Shown here in pieces: positions 12,473-22,968 of a stretch of DNA of 64,000 bases (position 1 is the stretch's first letter; each line of letters starts with the position of its first letter). The translations under genes and the position numbers were made by a program. Location of the stretch: contig JALMLS010000589.1 of the NCBI GenBank assembly GCA_038496445.1, positions 1 to 64,000 on the forward strand. The letters run 5' to 3'. The notes beneath the pieces were generated by a model, which was not told the origin of the DNA, searched no databases, and saw nothing but the letters and a program-made list of their open reading frames with translations. This stretch comes from Trichosphaerium sp. ATCC 40318. Its lineage: Eukaryota > Discosea > Flabellinia > Trichosidae.

Positions 12473-13401
12473 CAGGGCTGAAACTAAATAAGGCTTTTTT
12501 TACAAAAGCCATTTTTTTGCCACCAAATACAGCCTTATTTTTCATCAAATTGCCTTGTTTTTGCCAAAAAAAATGAGCAAATATGAGGCATTGCCTTGTA
12601 ATTTTGGGCTTTGGAGCCTCATATTTGGGCCAAATAGCAAGCAACTGGTTCACTAATTAGCCTTAAAATAGCCTGCATTGTTGGTCCAATAATGCCTCAT
12701 TTTTAGTGCAACAATGAGGCATTTTTGCCCTCAATTTTTGGGCATAACTCAGGCACCATATACTCATAAAACAAGGCTTTATATAGGCACACAATAGTGA
12801 TTCATTTATTAAAGTACAGTACACAAAACACAAAAAACTTCAATGTCCTCCATGTGAAAAAAATCCTTTAGCTAGAAAAAAAAATTAACAAATTATTGGT
12901 ATAATTTTCGCGGACTGGAAAAATGGTTTAAAGTACCTGTACTCCTCTTGTAGGTGCATTTGGGTGCTGCGGTTCGAATGGCGGCGGTTTCGTTAGAATC
13001 CATAAAATACTAAGCGCATGGTGACACTGTCTATATAAAACGTCAGTAGTAAATGAAAAAAATGTTTAGGAAGTGTTGGTGTGGTGGAAACTTACCTTAA
13101 ACCAATGTATCCTTAATGTACAATGTGTACACAACCAATGCCTAATTAGTGCCTGTAAATTTAAGGCTGGCAATGCATAAAAAAACTAGGGCAGGCATTG
13201 CCTAAAAAAAACAAGGCATTGCAACAATTAAGGCAATGCCCAACAAAAGCCTTATTTCAATGCTTGATTTTTGCCTTTTCTGCCATTGCCTTTGCAAGAT
13301 CAGGCATTGCCATTTTTTAATGCCTGATTTTTGCCATCAATGCCTGATTTTAAAAAAATGCCTTCATATTTAAGGCAAAGCCTTGTTTAGTTTCAGCCCT
13401 G
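12473..13401. mobile_element. 0.93-kb element with terminal inverted repeats and AGGCATTGCC iterations
   Basis: The left end reads CAGGGCTGAAACTAAATAAG. The right end is its inverse complement with one mismatch (GCCTTGTTTAGTTTCAGCCC, then TG). The inner arms (about 12490-12740 and 13130-13380) are packed with variants of GGCATTGCC, TGCCTGATTTTTGCC and AAGGCAATGCC in both orientations, while the centre (about 12780-13080) is plain AT-rich DNA. No protein frame is present, so it is a non-autonomous or foldback-type element. The CAGGG terminus recalls hAT-superfamily ends, but I found no clear 8-bp target duplication (left flank CTACTAAA, right flank AATCACTA), so the class is unsettled. Confidence 0.7.
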
Positions 13402-13429
13402 AATCACTACCATCAATGTCACTGAAGTT

Positions 13430-13801
13430 TTAGTTTGAATCAGAGTCCACCCATTTACCATGCTCAAATACTTGTATACCAGGGATATTAACCTTTTTTT
13501 TCACAAACGACTGGGTAGATATCAATGTATGAATACCTTTCAATTCTTTGATCCCGTCATCACTAACTGCAGTGAAACAAACTCGAAGAGTATGAACACC
13601 AACTAGTGATTTGATCCCTTCATCAGTAACCATTGTTTTAGAAACATCTATCCAGTGTACACCAGCTAATGCCTTTATACCTTCATCAGTAACTCTAGTA
13701 GCTGATAGATCAATCTCATGTACACCAGACAACGCTTTGATACCTTCATCTGTAACTGAAGGACAGTGATTCAATTTGATGACATGTACATTTGCTTTCA
13801 C
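13430..13801 (-). pseudogene. 5'-truncated F-box/LRR family copy
   Basis: About 123 codons containing four leucine-rich repeats of 23 residues in the style TDEGIKALAGVHxIDL, the same family as the intact genes nearby. The F-box half is missing. Just upstream the frame meets a stop, and the frame has no ATG where a start would be needed. The C-terminal tail (FVKKKVNIPGIQVFEHGKWVDS) is not shared with the other copies. The reading frame ends only about 28 bp from the right end of the inverted-repeat element, so the truncation may be linked to that insertion. Alternatively it is the last exon of a gene whose 5' exon I did not find. Confidence 0.7.
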
Positions 13802-14254
13802 TGCAATTGGTTACAGTATTATGGGTCTTGGAATCCATTTTCGGGTCTGTTTGCGTCGTGAAGGTTTAGTGTTCGCTCAAGAGTTGCAAAATAAGTTCAC
13901 AAGTGAAATAAAACAACTTAAACCATTAAAAATTTACTGGAGTCAATCCCAACTTCACTAAGAGCATTCGCTCGAAGAGTATCTAAAGCCCGTAGTACGA
14001 AAAGAGACTTGAGGGTTTTGTATCACTTGCAATTTTCAAAAATGCCAAATTTATGGCAGAGCTGGGCGTTTGAACATTCTTTGCAGTCCAAAAAAGTCTT
14101 TACCTATTCTTGTTGACAATTGTCACTTACGTCGCCAACCTTCCGTACTCCAAACACATAAAACCTTGTAGAGCGCATTATTAATAGATTTGTACTATAA
14201 ACATAGAACGTGTGCAATTGTTAACAAGTAATTCTTCGGCTTTTATTTATCTCT
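13802..14254. other. Intergenic, nothing recognised
   Basis: A 61-codon frame on the plus strand (13776-13961) overlaps the truncated LRR copy and has no support. The remainder looks like 3' flanking DNA of the Ras gene. Confidence 0.4.
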
Positions 14255-15575
14255 TTACAGTATTGTACAACCACGTTTTCTTTTTCCACCAGATGTTTTT
14301 GTCTTTCCACCTGCTGGTGCATTTTCTGCCTCCTCAGCTGCTTTTGCTCTATATTTATCGATGACACGCACTAATTCATAGTATGTTTCTTGCACTGTGG
14401 AGAGACAGTCAGTAAAACATACGAATTTTAAAAAAAAAGCAGAAAAAAGCACGAACCGTTTATGCATGTTTTTGCTGATGCCTCGAAGAAAGGACAACTC
14501 AATTCATCTTTAGCTAATGCTTCTCCTTCTTCTTTACTTACATCCCTGTTCTCTTCTAAAAAAAAAAGTAAGAAGGAGAAGCAGAGAAGCAAAAAAACTG
14601 TTTCTTCGCTTACCCAAATCGCATTTGTTTCCTACTAAGATACAAGGACAAGAATCTTCTTCCTTAACACGAAGAATTTGCTGATAGAACTACAATAGGT
14701 TTAATATAACAAAAACGTAAATCACGTGTCAAAAAAATAAAACGTTTCACGTGGGAAGGTGAGCGGTAAAAAACTCGTAAAGGTCTTTTTTGTACGTACC
14801 TCACTGATACGTTCGTATGAGCTCTTTGTATCAATAGAATAGACGAGAACAAATCCTTCGCCTTGTCTAGAAAGAATTTTAACAAAACGACCCTAAAAGA
14901 AACCTGTGCATGACAACAGCGTTCAGTTGTGGATTTGTGTTGCGCACGTTTTTTTTGAAAAAAACACAACAAACCAAGTTTGAAGCCCTTTGCTGCTTGC
15001 GTACCTTAGGTATTGATCGCGCATAGCTGCATATTCCTCTTGACCTGCTGTATCCATAATATCCAAAGTAATAGCACGACCATCTACAGTAACTTGCTTT
15101 CTAATTTAAAATTGTTACAACCAGGAGGTTCAAACGAAGAAAAGAAGAGTTTATTGTTCTCTTTACGGTATTGTGTTCGAACAAAAAAGGTTTATGCGTT
15201 ATTATACTACGCTAGTAGCCGCAGGAAGTAATATTTTGCTATCATAACGAACAGAGGCCGTTTTAAAGGGCGAGAAAAAGAAAAGTTTCAAAAAAGTAGT
15301 ACCTGTAGCTGTTTTCAATCGTTGGATCTATCACGTGTTACAAAACGTTTTTATAGTATTTGGGTTTATAAAAATAAGCGTACCATACTCATGTACGAAA
15401 TAATTTTGTGTTAGTCGGATTGTAAGACTACTCTTTCCTACCTTCGACGGAGTTAGTTTTTTCTCTTTTGTAATTTACCAAACAGAAAAAAAACTGTTTT
15501 CTCTTTCTACTCGTTACGTACACCGCCTTCTCCAACTACAACGAGTTTATATATGGATGTGTCTGTGCCTGCCAT
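14255..15575 (-). CDS. Ras-family small GTPase
   Basis: Membrane-attached GTP switch of the classical Ras subfamily. Eight exons give about 204 aa. The P-loop is split by the first intron and reads VVGEGGVGKSSLT. The effector region is [13 protein letters not shown]; switch II is [17 protein letters not shown]; the base-recognition motifs are NKCD and ASAK. The C-terminus is a basic, lysine-rich tail ending in the prenylation box CTIL; a terminal Leu normally directs geranylgeranylation. The exon borders (15522, 15441, 15384, 15327, 15303, 15100, 15005, 14866, 14800, 14689, 14614, 14555, 14457, 14394) all restore the frame, one acceptor lying immediately before GTAGGAAAGAG. All residues needed for GTP binding are present, so the gene looks functional. 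Several of its introns carry CACGTG. Confidence 0.95.
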
Positions 15576-16003
15576 GTTTTTTAATACGTAGTTCAACTGT
15601 GTTGCTGGTGTGATGCTAAACTTAAAAACTAAAAAAAATTTGTTAGGCTAATATTTCGTTGAATTCTAAAAATATAACGTCATTGGCAGTCATTTACTCG
15701 TTTACTTCAAGGAGAGGTATACTGCGAAATCGTCATACTGACTGCAATAAATATTTTATGATATTCTCAAACCTAATGACACAACGTGCTTTCGGACCGT
15801 CACGTGTGCACAAAGCACTTTTTGAGGACAATAACTGTGTTTTCTAAACAGTTTTTATGGATAGCGGTCTAGCGTCGCATAAGGAATACAATAGCGACTA
15901 CAACAGAATGGTAATTAACCGTTTATTGTTGTATATGTGTCCTACTGGAACGTTGAGTGCCGTGTTCGCTTAGATTCGCGTAGGTACTTGTTTCTTCGTT
16001 TTT
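15576..16003. other. Intergenic between Ras and EF-hand genes
   Basis: Upstream DNA of the Ras gene. A 62-codon plus-strand frame (15659-15847) shows no recognisable feature. One CACGTG lies near 15801. Confidence 0.4.
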
Positions 16004-16419
16004 CTACTTGCTTTTAGACCATAGGCGTATAAACTCCTCTTTGGATAACTCCTTATCCTTACTGGAATCTAATTTAAGCATCATGATCTATTATAATAGC
16101 CGTCAGTTAGTAGTCTGACGAAAACTAAACTTTTTTTTCTGTTTGACAAGCGGTTTCGTTTCTATTCACAATTAAAGATCGGTACTACTCGTACCCTCGC
16201 CATTGTTTTAGCTTGGCTCTGGGTGTATCCAGTTGCTACAAGAAAATCTTGTAGTTCGCCTGAATCAATGGTACCACTATTATCCTATCACGTGATTAAT
16301 AAACAATCTAGTGCGCTTTCCCGTTTTACAAAATGGGTTTTTTTAGTTTTGTTTTCTTGTTGTTGTACCTTATCGAACCTTGCGAATACTTCAGCTATTT
16401 TTTGTTCTGTTACAGACAT
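16004..16419 (-). CDS. Two-EF-hand microprotein, 74 aa, three exons
   Basis: Small calcium-binding protein. Exons at 16369-16419, 16195-16284 and 16004-16087 join in frame. EF loop 1 is created by the first splice: FDK from exon 1 and DNSGTIDSGEL from exon 2 give the 12-residue loop D-K-D-N-S-G-T-I-D-S-G-E with canonical positions 1, 3, 5, 9 and 12. Loop 2 in exon 3 is D-S-S-K-D-K-E-L-S-K-E-E, also with the right ligands but lacking the usual Gly at position 6. There is no signal peptide or tail, so it probably acts as a calmodulin-like sensor or light chain. The start ATG at 16419 is the only one in frame. Confidence 0.85.
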
Positions 16420-17010
16420 TGCGTGTCGATAATGGCTTTCGTCGATTTAACTTAGTTGACCAAAGTTCTTATCTGTTTTTCCAGTACTACGATACCTGGA
16501 GACAAGTGTTGGGCAGCAATTATGTTTGTTATGGTAATTAGGTGGTTTGTTTTTATCTAGTGTTTCGACAAAATTACAACGTTTATTCGTGTCATTGATT
16601 ATTTCATGACGGGCATTTTGCAAGTGTTAATCAATAGTATCCTATTTCAAAGATGTTGGACAGTAGTTGTGATCTGCCGAAGCTTGAAACAAATAACTCC
16701 CTGATCAGTGCATCCAGATGATAAACGCCTTATGCAGCTCTCATTAATTGATGGTTTGCTTACCGTTTAATACTTTCACATTATTTCTTGCAAATTTGGG
16801 ACAGCGGTAGCAGAAAGGACGCGCAACAGACTATGTTGAAGTACGTTTATGGTAAAAAACTTACAATAACTTTCTATCATTCAATGATTTTGCTCAACTT
16901 AAATCACAGCTTTAACCACTGTTACAACGAGGGGTGAATCATATCTTCAATGATAACATTACGATAAATCATACCAATACCCTGTGCTTTTATCTTTCCA
17001 CTAGCAAATA
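16420..17010. other. Intergenic, divergent promoter between EF-hand and F-box/LRR genes
   Basis: About 590 bp with no convincing gene. It separates two divergently read genes and so should hold both promoters. Confidence 0.45.
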
Positions 17011-17838
17011 ATGGACAATTGCAGCGCAATCTTTGATATTGAAACAAGCACGTGCTTTGAGGAGATGCCTGTGGAAGTCATTGTTCACATTCTACAGTTT
17101 GTTCCAACTGAAGCAATGCACTCAGTTGTACACACGTGTAAATTACTGTCGACTATTGCGACAAAACACTTGGAGTACAGTGACAATGGAAGAGAAATCA
17201 TAGTAAAATCAGGAAGATATCTCAAGACTTTATTCAAAACTGCACCTTATCTCATCAGAAAATGTACTCTATCTATTCCATTCAAACTCAATCAAAAGCA
17301 TTTAAAGTACTTACAAGGAGTGTACAACCTCAACTTACAACATAATATTTCAAAGAGTATTGACTTTACAGACTTTGAAATAATGACAAAGAGTATTAAC
17401 CTCGGATCAATGAGTTCAATCACTGACGAGCATCTTAAACAACTCTCAGGATGTGGTATTAAAAAGATCTGTCTACGTTGTACAAAGGTGACCGATGAAG
17501 GTGTGAGAGCTTTATCTGGTATTCATACAATTGATCTTACTTCCACTTCAGTTACAGATTATGGTATCAAAGCATTAGCTGGTGTTCATACAATCAACCT
17601 TGAAAAGACAAATGTAACTGATGAAGGTTTAAAGTCATTGGCTGGCGTTCATACCATAGATTTATCATACTGTAAACATGTGACAGATGAAGGTATTAAA
17701 GCTTTATCAGGTGTTCATACAATCAGTTTAAAGTACAATTGCAATGTGACAGATGAAGGCGTAATGGCACTTAAAGGTGCCACTTTTGTTGTTTTGACAC
17801 ATTGTCCTCGGGTTAAGCTTGTACATAAAATAATTTGA
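17011..17838 (+). CDS. F-box/leucine-rich-repeat protein A
   Basis: Predicted substrate adaptor of an SCF-type ubiquitin ligase. Intronless, 275 aa. Residues about 16-55 form an F-box (MPVEVIVHILQFVP ... VVHTCKLLSTIA). From about residue 130 to the end run six to seven leucine-rich repeats of 23-25 residues ending in the family phrase VTDEGIKALxGVHTIDL, of the cysteine-containing or amino-acid-transporter-like LRR shape. It is the most diverged family member here: its N-terminal linker differs from genes B to D. A partial, frameshifted, inverted copy of its central part lies at about 22145-22465. The target protein cannot be read from sequence. Confidence 0.85.
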   Translation: MDNCSAIFDIETSTCFEEMPVEVIVHILQFVPTEAMHSVVHTCKLLSTIATKHLEYSDNGREIIVKSGRYLKTLFKTAPYLIRKCTLSIPFKLNQKHLKYLQGVYNLNLQHNISKSIDFTDFEIMTKSINLGSMSSITDEHLKQLSGCGIKKICLRCTKVTDEGVRALSGIHTIDLTSTSVTDYGIKALAGVHTINLEKTNVTDEGLKSLAGVHTIDLSYCKHVTDEGIKALSGVHTISLKYNCNVTDEGVMALKGATFVVLTHCPRVKLVHKII

Positions 17839-17925
17839 TCTCATTTGGCTGGTTTTAGTTTTGACTAAAGATTGACTAACAGTAGTCGCTGAGGGTCATC
17901 CTATTGAATGCATTTCAGTTACCCC

Positions 17926-18849
17926 TTACCCTGTATACACTTTAGTTCCCTTTAAATCTTTAGCGACTCCTCTAGTAGCTTTACTTTTGAAGGCGTAAAT
18001 ATAGGATGCACCAACAAGTGCTCTTATGCCTTTATCAGTCACTGAAGTGTTATTGAGGTGAATAGTATGAACTCCAGCAAGTGCTTTGACGCCTTTATCT
18101 GTTACTGAAGTGCATGTGAGGCCAATGGTGTGTACTCCCTTCAGTGCTTTAACACCTTCATCAGTTACTGAAGTGTTATTGAGGTGAATGGAATGCACTC
18201 CTACAAGCGCTATAACACCTTCATCTGTCACTGAGGTCTTTGTGAGATGAATGCAATGAACTCCTTTAAGTGCTTTTATACCTTCATCAGTTACTGAAGT
18301 GTGAGCAAGATTAATAGTATGGACTCCCTTGAGTGCTTTAATACCTTCATCAGTTACTGAAGTGCAAATAAGGAAAATTGTATGAACTCCTTTTAGTGCT
18401 TTTATACCTTCGTCAGTAACTAAAGTTTCACTAAGGTTAATAGTATGAACTCCAGCAAGCGCTTTAATGCCATTGTCAGTTACTGAAGTGTTACCAAGGT
18501 CAATGGTATGAACTCCAGCAAGTGCTTTGACGCCTTCGTCAGTCGCTAAAGTATTGGGAAGGTAAATCTTGTGAACACCAGCAAATAGTTTGATAATGTT
18601 ATCGTCGAAACGACGTCCTTTAAACGTGATTTTTGTGTATTTAAGAACACCAGCATATTTCGCAGCTGATTTTGCTTGAGTTGGCGTTTTAATCGTAATA
18701 GCGTGGTATCCAATAACATCATGAACGATAGAAGCAAGCAAACGACACGTTTGACAAGCTGCAAAGCGCGATTTGGTTGTATGACGCAAGATGTGCACTA
18801 CAATCTCTGTAGGAAGCCACGGCGAACTCTGGTTTGACACGGGAAGCAT
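17926..18849 (-). CDS. F-box/leucine-rich-repeat protein B
   Basis: Intronless member of the same family. I place the start at the ATG at 18849 (protein begins MLPVSNQSSPWLPTEIVVHI), although the frame is open up to 19038, because the F-box is then at the same distance from the start as in genes C and D. F-box (LPTEIVVHILRHTTKSRFAA), a linker (IGYHAITIKTPTQAKSAAK) and then ten 23-residue repeats, each 69 bp. Repeat-to-repeat similarity is so high that unequal exchange is likely. It is convergent with gene A, only about 90 bp apart. Predicted role: SCF adaptor with a recently reshaped recognition surface. Confidence 0.87.
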   Translation of the reverse strand: MLPVSNQSSPWLPTEIVVHILRHTTKSRFAACQTCRLLASIVHDVIGYHAITIKTPTQAKSAAKYAGVLKYTKITFKGRRFDDNIIKLFAGVHKIYLPNTLATDEGVKALAGVHTIDLGNTSVTDNGIKALAGVHTINLSETLVTDEGIKALKGVHTIFLICTSVTDEGIKALKGVHTINLAHTSVTDEGIKALKGVHCIHLTKTSVTDEGVIALVGVHSIHLNNTSVTDEGVKALKGVHTIGLTCTSVTDKGVKALAGVHTIHLNNTSVTDKGIRALVGASYIYAFKSKATRGVAKDLKGTKVYTG

Positions 18850-19063
18850 ATCAGCTGTAGGCAGTAACACTGGTACGAGGAAATTAAAGTCAACCTTGTT
18901 ATTTCCGCTTTTTGTCAAAAAAACCGTTAACTCCAACAATGCGGTTGTTGGTTTATGCTGTTTTCTTTGTTTTATATTATGGGCTTGTATCGTGTGCCTG
19001 TTATGATTTAGGATACGAGCAAGTAAGGTTTTAATCAATGATACTCTCTTAAAGCGTCTCTAG

Positions 19064-22040
19064 ATGAACGGACCTACCTCCAGAGATGATTTCCAAGCGT
19101 GGATAACAAGTTTAGTGCTAGTCTTACGTAATACTTGACTGTTAACTCTTTATCTTTTGATCTAGAGCTTAGAGACTACAGAGAAAAGGAAATTATCGCT
19201 ATTGGATTCAACGATACGTTTTACGACATACCACAGATTCAATGGACACAAAAAGCCTTCATACAACCCCAAATGATGTCCCATGAACGTTATTTTTACG
19301 ACACAAGTACGTATAGTATACAACCTAGTTTTAGCCTGAAAAGTTTTCCTTTTGTAGCTACACGTGCTTATACTGTTGACAAATACTTGGACGACTTGAA
19401 TGATCGGTATGGTGGTATAGACGCTGTTCTAATATGGCCTACTTATCCCAGTACAATACTATTATGTCCTGTAGCATTGGGTGACATGTTTTTGCCTTAG
19501 ATATTGGTACTGATGATCGAAACCAATACGACTTGATTCGCTCAATGCCTGGTTACCCTGATAAACTACGCGATGCTGTAAATCAGTTTCATAGTCATGG
19601 CGTACGTGTTTTATTCCCATACAATCCATGGGATAAAGGAACACGTGAAGAAGGAGTACCAGATTGGGTAGCAACTGCTCAAGTGTTAAAAGAAATAAAT
19701 GCGGATGGATTCAATGGTGACACTATGGGTGACATTCCAGAAGACTTTTTTCAACAAGGCATAAAGCACGTGACTTCTAAAAATAGTTGCTACTAAATTC
19801 TAATAACTTTAAAGAGAGGGACATCCTATTGTATTAGAAGCAGAAGACCAAGGCAAGCCATCAATTAACCTTATTTGGCAGACATACGGATGGGGATACT
19901 GGTAAGTGCTTTTTGTTCTTCCTTTCTTAGTTTGTTCTGACTTTTTTTTGGCTTCTAGGAGTTATCCTACAATACCTTGTGTATCTACTTTGAAGTGGAT
20001 TGCTCGTAAGCATGTTACGAATGTATGCAATAGATGGAGTACAGATCATACCGATGATCTACAGTTTGCGTTCTTTAACGGCGTCGGTTATGAAAGTTGG
20101 GAAAATGTTTGGGGTATTTGGAACCAAATGGTACCTAGGGATGCTCAAGCACTTAAACGTATTGCTTCAATTCTTCGGTTCTTTGGAACAGATTTTACAA
20201 CACAGAAATGGACACCTCATACACCAGAAGTCATACAAGGTTCGAGGATTTAAATCATTTACAACACAGTTCTTTTCTTTCTCTTAACTAAAGTTGCTAG
20301 ATATGATTTTCGCTTCAAAATTTCAAACTTCCAATGCATCTATTTGGACAATAGTTAACAGATCTTCGAAAAATATGACAGGCGATCAATTGAGAATAAA
20401 AAGAGAAGGAAATACTCGCTATTTCGATGTGTACCATGGTGTAGAACTACAACCAAAACAAGACGGAGAAAATTACATTCTCAGCTTTGATATTGAAGAC
20501 AATGGCTTTGGTGCCGTCTATGCTACATCAACGCCTATAAGTAATACGTTCACTTCTTTTTTGAGCACAATGAAAGACTTGACAAGACATGCGCTTGGCT
20601 ACTATTCCAAAGAATGGACTGTTTTAGAACAAAAAATGATTCCTATTCTTCCTACTCCAGGAGTGCGTTTACTACACTACTGGCGTTACTCTAATATCTA
20701 TTGTTAGGTTTTAAGCGAGCCTACAGGAATGATTAAAATACCTAGCGGACAATTTAACTTTACAGTCAAAGGGATAGAAATTGAAGGTGCTTTCAACTTC
20801 TTTTCAGCACATTTTTAACACCTTTTATTTCATAGGGTATTATCCTAAAGGTGTTGATTTTCAGTATCCGTGGGAATCTTATCCTAGAAGACAACATTCT
20901 AATACTATGACTGTCAAGGAGTTCTTCATTGATAAGTATCCTGTCACAAACAAGAATTTTGAAACTTTCTTGAAGCAAACCAAGTATCAACCGGAAGATA
21001 AAAAAAACTATCTTCGTGATTGGAATGAAAACAACGGAAGTTTTCCTTTAGGTTGGGATAATAAACCAGTAACATGGATTTCATTAGAAGAAGCAAATCT
21101 TTACTGTATAAGTAGGACACCAAAGGCGAGGTACCCAAAAGAATTTTGTTTACTGTTTCCAAGTGCTTGTCGTTTTCGTTTCAAAATCTCTTCGTTTCTT
21201 CTATAATAACTTGTCTCTATAGATTACCTAATGAATGGGAATGGCAATATGCAGCTCAAGGATTAGACGGAAGGATATACCCATGGGGGAACACGTGGAC
21301 CCCAAGTATGTTGTTTTTTATTTTAGTTAAGCAGTGATTTTATGTACTTAACGCCTTAACAGGTAACGTTCCTGTACCCGATAAAGGTGGTAAAATGCGT
21401 GGTCCTGATGACGTAGATGCTCATATAGAAGGTGCATCACCATTTGGTGTAATGGATATGACAGGAAACGTATATCATTGGTATGTTGGTAAATGTCATT
21501 ATTTCTAATCGTGAACAAGGACAAATAAATTTTGTGATGAGCACACGTGCGCAGCAGTAATTCGCGGAGGAAACTATTATACACCATTGGGTATGTTTAA
21601 AACTATTTATTCCGCACTATTTTATTGCTCTCTCTTTGTACGATTCTGAGAACTAGTACTTTCTTCTTATGTCAGGTGAAACTTTACTTCGTGTATCAGT
21701 CAAATTACGCTGGCTTCAAAAAAACCCCAACTGTACCCTCTTTCATTTCTGAGCCCAAAGTCAACGCTTTCAAACAACCATCTGAATTTTCCTGAAGCCA
21801 TAAATGCATTGAATTTACTGCCTTCAACAGCAAAAACAACCGTGTTTGAAATGTAGCTACAAACAAGTGGTGTTTTGTTTCAAAGTAGTGGATATTCATC
21901 TTTCTAATTTAAAGCTAGGTTCAAGCTGGTACCAACCGCAGAGTTATAGTTTATTGGAGCACACTAAATATTTACTAATGTCACCGAGTCTGGATAGATC
22001 TGGCGGAATAGGGTTTAGATGTGTTGTTGATAGTAACTAA
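19064..22040 (+). CDS. Two-domain protein: glycosidase-like N-half plus SUMF1/FGE-like C-half
   Basis: Thirteen exons give 686 codons in one frame. The N-terminal half contains YTVDKYLDDLNDRYGGIDAV, VLFPYNPWDKGTREEGVPDW and INADGFNGDTMG, a layout typical of TIM-barrel carbohydrate-active enzymes, although I cannot name the GH family. The C-terminal half has formylglycine-generating-enzyme (SUMF1/EgtB/PvdO) signatures: EFFIDKYPVTNKNFETFLK, PVTWISLEEANLYC, RLPNEWEWQYAAQG, PWGNTW, GVMDMTGNVYHW, AAVIRGGNYY, and a final LDRSGGIGFRCV. The paired active-site cysteines of true FGE are not present in the last exons, so a sulfatase-activating role is unlikely. The ATG at 19064 is chosen because exon 1 (19064-19127) splices in frame to 19166. 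The last intron (21591-21918) is unusually long. Confidence 0.8.
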
Positions 22041-22144
22041 TAAACAAAATCATGTCAAACATTTTTCAATTGAAGTTATCCTCCTTTTCTATTTCTAGGA
22101 GGTATTACTGATGCATTACTGTGATAAAACTGCTTTGAAACTTG

Positions 22145-22466
22145 AGGACAATGTGTAAAACCGATGTGATAAATCTATGGTATGAACGCCAGCCAATGAC
22201 TTTAAACCTTCATCAGTTACATTTGTCTTTTCAAGGTTGATTGTATGAACACCAGCCAATGCTTTGATACCATAATCTGTAACTGAAGTGGAAGTAAGAT
22301 CAATTGTATGAATACCAGATAAAGCTCTCACCTTCATCGCTCACCTTTGTACAACGCAGACAGATCTTTTTAATACCACATCCTGAGAGTTGTTTAAGAT
22401 GATCGTCAGTGACTGAACTCATTGATCCGAGGTTAATACTCTTTGTCATTATTTCAAAATCTGTCA
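22145..22466 (-). pseudogene. Inverted, broken copy of F-box/LRR gene A
   Basis: The reverse complement of this stretch follows gene A from its position near 17375 to near 17665 almost base for base. There are a few substitutions, a 2-bp deletion (GGTGTGAGAGC became GGTGAGAGC) that shifts the frame, and then a jump that deletes the next repeats and resumes at ACATTGTCCTC, near the end of gene A. It has no F-box and no start codon. It lies only 105 bp past the stop of the SUMF1-type gene. High identity implies a young duplication. Confidence 0.88.
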
Positions 22467-22606
22467 AAAGACGCTAAGTACTGTTTGGTAGTCAATGCCT
22501 TAAAACGTCGATAGGAGGCTTAAATTAAACGGAAAAAAATACTGATGACATCACCAGCCAAAAGCGAAATAATGGCCATCAGCTCTGGTACATTATAAAA
22601 CCTAAG

Positions 22607-22968
22607 ATGGTATATACAAATCATCGATGGATCAGTACTGAGGTAGCATATTGGCACCTACGACTACTGCTATTTTTATAAATTCTTCGTTAATAGTGTT
22701 GTAGGTGGATGAGTACAGCAACGCAGTGAGATTCTTGTCAAACTTGTTCATGCGACACGAACCAATACTAAGCGATATAAACTACACAGTTCGTATTGTT
22801 GTAAGAAACGCAAAAGCCAATCCAAGGTTGTTCCGCTTAAGGTTATTGAAGCAAGAAGGTGATGTAGAACGCTGTTATTTATTATTTCAAACGTTTCTAG
22901 ATGATACAGAACGTGGTGGACATCCCATCAACAAATTTCCTTTGCCAACATTGTCTAAAGTCGGTTAG
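22607..22968 (+). CDS. Unknown small protein, two exons, about 99 aa
   Basis: Not recognised. Exon 1 (22607-22642) encodes MVYTNHRWISTE. An intron with GTAGCA donor and TTGTAG acceptor leads to exon 2 (22705-22968), which contains EYSNAVRFLSNLFMRHEPIL, RIVVRNAKANPRLFRLRLLK and FLDDTERGGHPINKFPLP. The composition is protein-like, with mixed charged and aliphatic residues and no repeats. No signal peptide or membrane segment. It lies between an LRR pseudogene and LRR gene C and could itself be a remnant of a larger gene. Confidence 0.5.

Noticed and set aside
12461-13413. 8-bp target duplication for the AGGCATTGCC element
   Set aside because: Left flank CTACTAAA and right flank AATCACTA do not match; no other register gives a convincing direct repeat.
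18850-19038. N-terminal extension of F-box/LRR protein B
   Set aside because: The frame is open but the extra 63 residues are absent from sister genes and overlap the promoter area of the divergent gene; start set at 18849.
21679-21752. Extra exon in the SUMF1-type gene (GETLLRVSVKLRWLQKN)
   Set aside because: It would end in a stop and lose the conserved SSWYQ...GIGFRCV ending, whereas direct splicing from 21590 to 21919 gives the expected family C-terminus.
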